Below are positions 24,116 to 31,672 of a stretch of 64,000 nucleotides of DNA, in pieces. Source of the stretch: Stappia indica (GTDB taxonomy: Bacteria; Pseudomonadota; Alphaproteobacteria; Rhizobiales; Stappiaceae); assembly GCF_009789575.1 (NCBI RefSeq), contig NZ_CP046908.1:4121001-4185000 (forward strand). Direction: 5' to 3'. The notes beneath the pieces are model-generated. The model was not told the origin of the DNA. It worked only from the letters and a program-made list of their open reading frames with translations, and ran no database searches. Each line of letters begins with the position of its first letter. Positions within the stretch are counted from its first letter, which is position 1. The translations under genes were made by a program, and so were the position numbers.

Positions 24116-27100
24116 ATGTCCTGGAACGCGCGACATCGCAGTGAACGCGGCCTTCCGCAGGAAGACGGCTACGGGCGCGAAGCGCATGACGAGCCGGAAA
24201 GCTGGTACGAGCCGCGCCGCCGGGCGCCGGCCGCAGACCCGCAGCGCGGCGAGCGGGCGAGGGCGCGCGAGCAGCTCAACGATGTCGCCGACGCTCTCGG
24301 CCGTCTCATGGACACGCCGCAGCCTGCGCCCGCGACGGCCCCTGCCGGCAACCGCCAGGCGCGCCGCGCCGCCGCCGCCCGTGCCCGCACCGAGCGTCCT
24401 GCGGCGCCTGCCGCACAGGCGCCGGCTGCCGCCGGTTCGCGAAGCGGCCGCATCGAGGCGGTGCTGAATGCGCTCGACCGGCTGGACCGCCGCGTCGAGG
24501 ACCTGTCCCATGAGGCCGAGGCCGACCAGCGGACCCCGCGTCCGGCGCGTGCAGCCGCTGCCCCGGCGCCTGCCCGTTCCTCCGCTCAGGCCCCGCGCCG
24601 CGCCGCGCCGCCGCCGCCGGCCCGCGACGAGTGGAGCGAGGACTGGCAGGACGAAGGTTACGAGGCTTCGCACGACCCGCGCCGCGACGCCGGCTACGGC
24701 GCCCGCCACGTCGATGCCTATGACGACGGCGAGGCGGGGTATGCGGACATGCCCGACGACGATTATGCCGACGCCCGCGCAACGCGCCCGGCGCCGCGCG
24801 GCGACTGGCGCGAGGCGCACGAGGGCGAGTACCGCCGTCCGGCGGGCTGGCGCGACGAGCGCCCGGAGGAGGACCTGCGTCCGCTGATCCGCGATCTTGC
24901 CCACCGGGTCGACCGGGCCACCGGCGCGCGCGACGACCAGCTGGGCGTGCTGCGCCGTGAGATCGCCGATCTGCGCGGCTTCCTGACCCAGAGCCTGCGT
25001 GCCGAGCGCGAGCGGGCCGCTTCCCGCGACGGCGGCGAGATGCGCCGCCTGTCGGATGCGGTGGAGCGGCTGCGCGCCGACCGGGGCGACATGCGCCTGG
25101 TGCGCGAGGTCCGTGCCGAGATCTCCGACCTGCGCTCGATGATCGGCCAGTCCAATGTCGAGGGCATGCTGCAGACGCTGGAAAGCGGCTATGCGCATCT
25201 GGTCCAGCGTCTCGACGAGATGTCCCGCGACCGGCTGGAGCCCCGGCTCGTGGCCGATCTCGGCCGCCGTCTTGCCGACATCGAGGATGCGTTCCGCGTC
25301 GTGCCGCGCGGCGACCAGCTTGCCGCGCTCGACGACCGGGTCGCCGATATCGGTCACCGGGTGGAGGAACTGGTGCGCCGCAGCGGCGGTGCCGATCTCG
25401 ACCTGCTGCGCGGCGAGATCCGCAGCGTGCGCGACCTCGTCGAGCGCTTCGACGTCGGCGACCTGCTCGCCGGCATCGACGAGCGGATGAGCGCGCTGGC
25501 CCAGCGGTTCGACACGATCGACCGGCTGGTCGAGGAGCAGCGGCATCTCGCCGAGCGCATGGGCGCCATCGAGCATCGGCTGCCCAAGTCCGGCGCCGTC
25601 GACCGGCTGCAGGATCGCCTGGAAGAAATCGCCAGCATGCTGGCCGACGACCGCAATACCCGCACCGATCCGCAGCTCGACGAGAAGCTGGGCGAGATCG
25701 CCGGCCGGCTGAAGCGGATCGAGAATGCGCGGCAGATGCCGCCGAGTTACGACGCGGCCTTCACGCTGCTGGAAAAGCGGCTCGCCGCCATCGACGGCAA
25801 GATCAACGCCCTGGACCGGCCGGACCGGGTGACGCTGGTTGCCGAAGGCCAGCAGGGCAGCATCGAGGCCGACCTGATCGCGCGGCTCGAGGCCGGCATC
25901 GCTAATCTGAACGAGCGCTTCGAGGCCGGCCGGCCGTCGGCGGGCGGCGAGGAATTCGAAAGCCTGCGCCGCGAGATCGCCTCGCTGCGCGACAGCGTGT
26001 CCCAGCCGGTCTCCATGGTCGAACTGGAAGCGCAGCTGCGCGACCTGGCCGAGGCCGTCAATCGCGGTGGCGCCAGCGACGACGGGGCGGTGCTGTCGCA
26101 GGTCGAGGACAAGATCGCCGCGCTTGCCGCCAAGCTCGACGCGGCCGACAGCGGCTTTGCCCGTCTCGGCGAGATCCAGAATGCGCTGCAGTCCGGCGGC
26201 GCGGGGGGCGATGTCGCCCAGGCCCTGCGCGGCGACCTGCACCGGCTGATGGAAGCCGCGACGAGCTCCGAGCGCCGCGCCCGGGACTCCATGGACAGCG
26301 TCCAGGACGTGCTCGCCTCGATCAGCAACCGGCTGATGGCGCTGGAGCAGGATGCCCGGATCGCCGCGATGCCGGCCCCCGGTCCCGAAGACGACCGTCC
26401 GCTGGAGCCGGGCTCCGGCAAGCCGCGCATGCGCCAGCAGTCGCAGCCGCGGATGGACGCGCCGGTCATGCCGCGCGCCGAGCTGCCGGCGGCAGCCGTT
26501 GCTGCCGAGGGTCCGGTGCCGCCGCAGCGTCCGGCCGCCCGCCCGGCCGGGGCGCGTCCTTCTGCGTCGATGGGGGCCGGTCGTGGCGCCGCCGCGTCGC
26601 AGGACGGGCGCGACCGCAAGGCCGACTTCATCGCTGCCGCCCGCCGCGCCGCGCAGGCGGCCACCGAAGAGGCCAATGCCTCCGGTTCGGGCCTGTCCTT
26701 CGCGGGCCTGACGGGCTCGTCCTCCGACGACAAGCCGCGTGCCAGCGCGGCCGGCTGGCTGCGCTCGAAGCTTGCTCGCGGCAAGGCGAAGGACAAGGAC
26801 GCGCCGGAGGCCGCCGCCGCCGAGGCGGTGGAGCCGCGGCCGCTGGCCGGCGACCGCCGCGACGGTCCGCGTTCGGACGTTGCGCGCGCCCGCCGCGAGG
26901 AGCTGGCCGAGGAACTGCGTGCCGACATGCGCGCGGCTGCTCCCGCTGACGCGCAAGAGGCCGAGACGGAAGACAAGGGCGGCCGCAGGCTGTTCTCCGC
27001 AGGCGGCCGCCGCGCCGTGATGCTGGCGGCTGCTGCCGTCATCATCGCCGTCGGCGCCCTGCAGATCTTCAAGCTGGTCTCGCCGGGCGAGCGAGACGTC

Positions 27101-28441
27101 GCATCGCTGGACACCCCGCCGACCATCGAGGCGACGACCAATATTGCCGCTGCTGCGACAGGCGAAGCGGGTCCGGCCGACACCGGCGCCAAGGCTGGCG
27201 CGCCCGAGGCAAGGCAGCTTGCGCGCGAGGCCCCGCCCGAGCAGGCCTCGCCGCCGCCGGCACGCTCCACGGCCGAAGCGGACGCGAGCGGCATGGACAT
27301 GCCGGGCCTGGTACAGGACGGCCCGGCGATGAGCCGCGGCGATGTGCCTTTGGCCGAGACGGAGAATGCACCGGCGTCCGAGCCGGGGGCGGACCTTGCC
27401 TTCGCGCCGCCGGCCGTATCCGGCAATGCCTTCTCGACCGCGCCCGGCGCCATTCCCGGCACGATCCCCGGTGCCAACTTCCAGACGCCCGGCAGCGCGC
27501 CGGCCTCGCTCGACCTTGCCACCCGCACGCCGGCAATGGCGCCGGCCGGTCCGGCCACGGGCGCGGCCATCGGCGGCATTCCGGCAGAGGCGGGTCCCGT
27601 CGCCCTGCGCCAGGCGGCTGCCGGCGGCGATCCTGCCGCGCTGTTCGCGATCGCGGTCAACTACACCGAAGGCACAGGCGTCCAGCCGGACCTGAAGCAG
27701 GCTGCCAGCTACTACCGCAAGGCCGCCGATGCCGGTCTTGCGCCCGCCCAGTACCGCCTCGGCAGCCTCTACGAAAAGGGCCGCGGCGTGGAGAAGAACC
27801 TGGAGACGGCGCGCGACTGGTACCGCCGGGCGGCCGAGCAGGGCAACGCCAAGGCCGCGCACAATCTCGCGGTGCTCTACGCGGAGGGCCTCTCCGGCAC
27901 GCCGGAGTTCAACGACGCCTCCTACTGGTTCAAGAAGGCCGCCAATTTCGGCCTTGCCGACAGCCAGTACAATCTCGGCATCCTCTATGCCCGCGGCCTC
28001 GGGCTCGAGAAGAACCTGGTCGAGAGCTACAAGTGGTTCGCCCTTGCCGCCCGCCAGGGCGACCGGGATGCCGGCAACAAGCGAGACGAACTTGCCAACA
28101 TGCTCTCGCGCGAGCAGCTGGCCGAGGCCCGTATCGCGGTGGAGACCTGGAAGGAGGCGCCGCGCACGCTTGCCGCCAACCAGGTGGAGTTCAATCCGGC
28201 CTGGACCGTTCCGGCCGAGATCGAGGCGCCGCGCGCCAGCGTGTCTGCGGACCCGCGCGAACTGGTGATGAACGCCCAGAAGCTGCTGGCCCGGCGGGGC
28301 TTCGATCCGGGGACGCCGGACGGCCAGATCGGGCCGCGTACCCGCGAGGCGGTGCGGGCGTTCCAGCAGGCCAACGGCCTGCCGGTGACGGGCGCGATCT
28401 CGCAGGATCTGGTGAAGGCGCTGGCCGGCGAGGACATCTGA
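24116..28441 (+). CDS. PodJ-like polar localisation protein with Sel1 repeats and peptidoglycan-binding domain
   Basis: A very large single-pass membrane protein of 1441 residues. Residues 1-260 are Pro/Ala/Arg-rich and probably disordered. About 260-780 is a long coiled-coil region full of heptad-like Leu/Asp/Arg patterns. A Pro/Ala-rich linker leads to a membrane segment at about 965-985 (RRAVMLAAAAVIIAVGALQI). The periplasmic part has several Sel1/TPR-like repeats (about 1172-1318) and ends in a PG_binding_1 domain (about 1383-1441, TPDGQIGPRTREAVRAFQQ). This order matches PodJ of Caulobacter and rhizobia, a polarity scaffold for cell-cycle and envelope proteins. The start is 10 nt after GAGAGGC. 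Confidence 0.85.
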   Translation: MSWNARHRSERGLPQEDGYGREAHDEPESWYEPRRRAPAADPQRGERARAREQLNDVADALGRLMDTPQPAPATAPAGNRQARRAAAARARTERPAAPAAQAPAAAGSRSGRIEAVLNALDRLDRRVEDLSHEAEADQRTPRPARAAAAPAPARSSAQAPRRAAPPPPARDEWSEDWQDEGYEASHDPRRDAGYGARHVDAYDDGEAGYADMPDDDYADARATRPAPRGDWREAHEGEYRRPAGWRDERPEEDLRPLIRDLAHRVDRATGARDDQLGVLRREIADLRGFLTQSLRAERERAASRDGGEMRRLSDAVERLRADRGDMRLVREVRAEISDLRSMIGQSNVEGMLQTLESGYAHLVQRLDEMSRDRLEPRLVADLGRRLADIEDAFRVVPRGDQLAALDDRVADIGHRVEELVRRSGGADLDLLRGEIRSVRDLVERFDVGDLLAGIDERMSALAQRFDTIDRLVEEQRHLAERMGAIEHRLPKSGAVDRLQDRLEEIASMLADDRNTRTDPQLDEKLGEIAGRLKRIENARQMPPSYDAAFTLLEKRLAAIDGKINALDRPDRVTLVAEGQQGSIEADLIARLEAGIANLNERFEAGRPSAGGEEFESLRREIASLRDSVSQPVSMVELEAQLRDLAEAVNRGGASDDGAVLSQVEDKIAALAAKLDAADSGFARLGEIQNALQSGGAGGDVAQALRGDLHRLMEAATSSERRARDSMDSVQDVLASISNRLMALEQDARIAAMPAPGPEDDRPLEPGSGKPRMRQQSQPRMDAPVMPRAELPAAAVAAEGPVPPQRPAARPAGARPSASMGAGRGAAASQDGRDRKADFIAAARRAAQAATEEANASGSGLSFAGLTGSSSDDKPRASAAGWLRSKLARGKAKDKDAPEAAAAEAVEPRPLAGDRRDGPRSDVARARREELAEELRADMRAAAPADAQEAETEDKGGRRLFSAGGRRAVMLAAAAVIIAVGALQIFKLVSPGERDVASLDTPPTIEATTNIAAAATGEAGPADTGAKAGAPEARQLAREAPPEQASPPPARSTAEADASGMDMPGLVQDGPAMSRGDVPLAETENAPASEPGADLAFAPPAVSGNAFSTAPGAIPGTIPGANFQTPGSAPASLDLATRTPAMAPAGPATGAAIGGIPAEAGPVALRQAAAGGDPAALFAIAVNYTEGTGVQPDLKQAASYYRKAADAGLAPAQYRLGSLYEKGRGVEKNLETARDWYRRAAEQGNAKAAHNLAVLYAEGLSGTPEFNDASYWFKKAANFGLADSQYNLGILYARGLGLEKNLVESYKWFALAARQGDRDAGNKRDELANMLSREQLAEARIAVETWKEAPRTLAANQVEFNPAWTVPAEIEAPRASVSADPRELVMNAQKLLARRGFDPGTPDGQIGPRTREAVRAFQQANGLPVTGAISQDLVKALAGEDI

Positions 28442-28518
28442 TCCGGCCTTGCGCGAGGCCCCGGGCGGATCCGTTCGGGCAAAGGAGCGGGCGCCGCCGC
28501 GAATGCGCCCGTTTCACG

Positions 28519-28547
28519 TTGACATAAGGGAAGCTGGCAGGCTTTAT
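28519..28547 (+). promoter_or_regulatory. Sigma-70-type promoter before tauE-like gene
   Basis: TTGACA (28519-28524), 17-nt spacer, CTTTAT (28542-28547). The -35 is perfect and the spacing ideal. It lies about 130 nt upstream of the TauE/SafE start codon and just after the podJ-like gene. Confidence 0.5.
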
Positions 28548-28673
28548 CCTTAGGAAAAGCATGGGCTTCCGGGGACTGCGAACCCCAATCGCCACAGGCG
28601 GGGACCGCAGCAGGCCATTTCATCAATCTCCACGCCGCCCGTCGGGGACGAGCGGCCAATCCGCCGGTGTGCC

Positions 28674-29609
28674 GTGCAAGTTTACCTGCCCATCGCCGAA
28701 CTGCCGATCAACATGTTCATGGTGTTCGGGATGGGGGGTGCCGTGGGCTTCCTGTCGGGCCTGTTCGGCATCGGCGGCGGGTTCCTCTTGACGCCGCTGC
28801 TGATCTTCTCCGGCATCCCGCCGGCCATCTCCGTCGCCACCGTCACCACCCAGGTCGTCGCCTCCTCGACCTCCGGCGTCGTCGCCTACTGGCGGCGCAA
28901 GATGATCGACTTCAAGCTCGCCTGGATGCTGCTGGTCGGCGGTGTCGTCGGCTCGGCGGTGGGCGTCTGGTTGTTCGGCATCCTGCAGACGCTCGGCCAG
29001 CTCGATCTCGTCATCTCGCTGTCCTACGTCACCTTCCTCAGCGCCATCGGCGGCCTGATGCTGTTCGAATCCTTGCGCGCGATGGCGCGGCGACGCTCCG
29101 GCGCCAAGGTGACGGCGCGCCGGCCGGGGCAGCACAACTGGGTGCACGGCCTGCCGCTGAAGATGCGCTTCTACCGCTCGCGGCTTTACGTCAGCATCAT
29201 CCCGATCATCGGACTGGGTGCGATCATCGGCTTCCTCGGTACGATCCTGGGCATCGGCGGCGGCTTCATGATGGTGCCGGCGCTCATCTACCTCCTGCGG
29301 GTGCCGACCAATATCGTCATCGGCACCTCGCTGCTGCAGATCCTGGTGACCATGGCCGCAGCCACCGTGCTGCATGCCATGTCGACGCAATCGGTCGACA
29401 TCGTGCTGGCCATGCTCTTGATGGTGGGCGGCGTCATCGGCGCCCAGTTCGGGGCGCGCATGGGCCAGAAGCTGCGCGGCGACCAGCTGCGCCTGCTGCT
29501 GGCGCTGCTGGTGCTCGGCGTCGGCGTCCGCTTCGCGGTGAACCTCCTCATGCAGCCGGACGAGCTCTACTCGGTCGATCCCGCTCCGATCCTGGAGCAG
29601 GCGAAATGA
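28674..29609 (+). CDS. TauE/SafE-family membrane transporter
   Basis: Inner-membrane exporter of the TauE/SafE (sulfite or organosulfur anion) family, 311 residues. The paired repeats GFLSGLFGIGGGFLLTPLL and GFLGTILGIGGGFMMVPAL, each opening one half of the protein, are the family hallmark. Eight or so hydrophobic segments are visible, with a basic loop in the middle (RRRSGAKVTARRPG). It starts at GTG, giving MQVYLPIAELPINMF, and has no clear ribosome site. The stop overlaps the next gene by 4 nt (ATGA). Sulfite or sulfoacetate is possible but unproved. Confidence 0.85.
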   Translation: MQVYLPIAELPINMFMVFGMGGAVGFLSGLFGIGGGFLLTPLLIFSGIPPAISVATVTTQVVASSTSGVVAYWRRKMIDFKLAWMLLVGGVVGSAVGVWLFGILQTLGQLDLVISLSYVTFLSAIGGLMLFESLRAMARRRSGAKVTARRPGQHNWVHGLPLKMRFYRSRLYVSIIPIIGLGAIIGFLGTILGIGGGFMMVPALIYLLRVPTNIVIGTSLLQILVTMAAATVLHAMSTQSVDIVLAMLLMVGGVIGAQFGARMGQKLRGDQLRLLLALLVLGVGVRFAVNLLMQPDELYSVDPAPILEQAK

Positions 29610-30394
29610 GCGGCTGCCGCATCCTGCTGCCGGTCCTCGGCCTGCTCGCCATTGTGATCGCGCAAGCGGGCGCCCCCGCACGGGCGGAGAGCCTCGTCGC
29701 CGCCCTGTCGGCGGATGTGGTGCGGATCGAGTCCAACTATACCGGCACCAACATCGTCGTCTTCGGCGAGATCGCCCGCGATGCCGGCACGGTCGGCCGG
29801 CCGGACCCGTACGACATCGCGGTGGTGGTCTCGGGCCCGGAAAGCAACATCACCACGCGCCGCAAGGGCCGGTTCCTCGGCATCTGGGTGAACCGGGACG
29901 CGGAAGTCTTTGCCGACGTGCCGAGCTTCCTTGCGGTACACACGACCCGGCCTCCGCACGAACTGTCCTCGCGCGCCATCCTGGAAGAGCACCGGATCGG
30001 GCTGAACTTCCTCAACCTGCGGATCGCGCGGGCGTCCGATGTGCCGATCAGCGACCGGGACAATTTCCGCGCCGCTTTCCTGCGCCTGCGCCTTGCGAGC
30101 GGACTTTATTCCGAGCGCCACGACGTCATCGACTTCTTGAGCAACTCGCTGTTCCGCACCTCGGTGCCGTTGCCGGCCAACATTCCCGTCGGCGACTACA
30201 AGGTGACTGCCTACCTGCTGCAGGGAGGCACGCTGCTGGCCGAAACGCAGATGCCGCTGCGCGTCGCCAAGACCGGCTTCGAGCAATATACCTACTGGTT
30301 CGCGCACCAGTATTCGGCGGCCTACGGCCTGCTGGCGGTGCTGCTGGCGGTGTTCACCGGCTGGCTCGCCGGAGTGATCTTCCGCCGCGACTGA
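29606..30394 (+). CDS. TIGR02186-family exported membrane-anchored protein
   Basis: A 262-residue protein with an N-terminal signal peptide (about residues 1-27, ending near ARAES) and a C-terminal membrane segment (AYGLLAVLLAVFTGWLAGVIF) followed by a short basic tail. The middle is a soluble beta-rich periplasmic domain with SNYTGTNIVVFGEI near its start. The sequence fits the alphaproteobacterial family TIGR02186 of unknown function, often beside TauE/SafE genes. Translation is coupled to the transporter by a 4-nt overlap, so the two proteins may act together. Confidence 0.83.
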   Translation: MSGCRILLPVLGLLAIVIAQAGAPARAESLVAALSADVVRIESNYTGTNIVVFGEIARDAGTVGRPDPYDIAVVVSGPESNITTRRKGRFLGIWVNRDAEVFADVPSFLAVHTTRPPHELSSRAILEEHRIGLNFLNLRIARASDVPISDRDNFRAAFLRLRLASGLYSERHDVIDFLSNSLFRTSVPLPANIPVGDYKVTAYLLQGGTLLAETQMPLRVAKTGFEQYTYWFAHQYSAAYGLLAVLLAVFTGWLAGVIFRRD

Positions 30395-30447
30395 CGCGTA
30401 TTCGTGCAAAAGCCCTTCAAGGGCGGTGCAAATGCACGGAGGAGCAC

Positions 30448-30945
30448 GTGGCGACGGCCAAACCCGATCTCACCCGTTTTGCGGCCCAGCCGGGGCCGGT
30501 TGTCGCCGTGCGGCTCGGTTATGCCGGGCTGCTGCCCTTCGTCTTCACTGCGGTCTATCTCTGTTTCGCGGCCATACCGGGCACGGATCTGCCGTTCGTC
30601 GAGACGCTCGCCCACGCCACGGCGGTCTATGGCGCCGTAATCCTGTCGTTTCTCGGCGGCGTGCGCTGGGGCATCGCCATGGCCGGGCGCCAGCGTGGCA
30701 TGCGCGAGTTCGTGCTGTCGGTGCTGCCCTCGCTGCTGGGCTGGGGCGCAGCGCTGTTGCCGCCGGTCGCGGCAATGGCGGTGCTGGCAGGCGGCTTCCT
30801 GATGCAGGCGGGCTGGGATCAAAGGGCCGCGATCAAGGGCTCCTTGCCGCTGTGGTACGCGACACTGCGCCGACGGCTCAGCATGGTGGTCACGGTGGCG
30901 CTGCTGGTGGCTGCGTCCGGCTTGCTGCTGGGCCGTGTCGCCTGA
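30448..30945 (+). CDS. DUF3429-family membrane protein
   Basis: A 165-residue inner-membrane protein with about four or five hydrophobic segments. It shows the family phrase YGAVILSFLGGVRWGIAM (about residues 61-78). Its function is not known. The start is GTG, 5 nt after GGAGG (30438-30442). It follows the TIGR02186 gene after 53 nt, with a short stem (GCCCTTCAAGGGC) between, and may be on the same transcript. It converges on pdeM, with only 4 nt between their ends. Confidence 0.83.
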   Translation: MATAKPDLTRFAAQPGPVVAVRLGYAGLLPFVFTAVYLCFAAIPGTDLPFVETLAHATAVYGAVILSFLGGVRWGIAMAGRQRGMREFVLSVLPSLLGWGAALLPPVAAMAVLAGGFLMQAGWDQRAAIKGSLPLWYATLRRRLSMVVTVALLVAASGLLLGRVA

Positions 30946-30949
30946 GATT

Positions 30950-31672
30950 TCAGTCGGAAACGAGACGGGTGGCGGTAAAGGGATAGAGCCGGCCATCGCC
31001 GAGCATGAAAACGGAAAATTCGCGCGCGGGAAAATACGGGCCCCAGGCGCCGTCCAACACGTTGAGCCCGCCGGTGAACACCCCGAAGGCGGGCAGCACC
31101 AGCCGGGTTCCGTCGGTGGCGAAGCACGGACGGCGCACGCTGCGGCCATAGCGGCGGATGCGGGCGGCGGGGTGCAGGTGTCCGGCGATCTCGCCGACGG
31201 CGCCCTCGTGCGGCTCGTGGCGGAAGACGAGACCTCCCAGGGCCACTTCGTCCACGGTCTCGCCGCACAGGCCGACGGGCGCGATGGGGTCGTGATTGCC
31301 GGTTACCCAGATCCACTCGCGGCCGAGCTGCAGCGTCGTCAGCATCGCCCGGTAGGAGGCGGGCAGTCGGTCGGAGCCTTCGCCGTCATGGAAACTGTCG
31401 CCGAGCGCGATCACGCGGGTCGGCTGGAACGCGTCGATCGCCTCGGCCAGCTTTTCCAGCGTCGCTGCCGTGTCGTAGGGCGGCAGCATCAGGCCCTTGC
31501 GGGCGAAGGACGAGCCTTTCTCGAAGTGCAGGTCGGCGACGACGAGCGTGTTCTCGTCCGGCCACCACATGGCGCCGCTGTCGTGAAGGCCGACGATTTC
31601 GCCCGCGATGGAGATGTCATGGCAAACGGGCGCGAAGCGTCGCACCTCGTTGCGGGCAAGAAACGGCCTCAC
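30950..31672 (-). CDS. pdeM: Ligase-associated metallophosphoesterase / endonuclease
   Basis: A calcineurin-type metallophosphoesterase of 240 residues, the MPE/PdeM member of the ligase-associated DNA repair cassette. Metal-binding motifs are visible: ADLHFEKG (Asp, His), ALGDSFHDGEG (Asp), TGNHDP (Asn, His), FRHEPHEG and AGHLHPAARIRRYGR. In Pseudomonas putida the homologous enzyme has Mn-dependent nuclease activity (established). The start codon overlaps the lhr stop by 4 nt (ATGA), so the two are translated together. Confidence 0.9.
   Translation of the reverse strand: MRPFLARNEVRRFAPVCHDISIAGEIVGLHDSGAMWWPDENTLVVADLHFEKGSSFARKGLMLPPYDTAATLEKLAEAIDAFQPTRVIALGDSFHDGEGSDRLPASYRAMLTTLQLGREWIWVTGNHDPIAPVGLCGETVDEVALGGLVFRHEPHEGAVGEIAGHLHPAARIRRYGRSVRRPCFATDGTRLVLPAFGVFTGGLNVLDGAWGPYFPAREFSVFMLGDGRLYPFTATRLVSD

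Noticed and set aside
24014-27862. 1282-codon open frame antiparallel to the PodJ-like gene
   Set aside because: It mirrors the biased codon use of the + strand gene. It has Arg/Gly/Ala-rich sequence, no domain, no ribosome site, and the + strand protein has clear domains.
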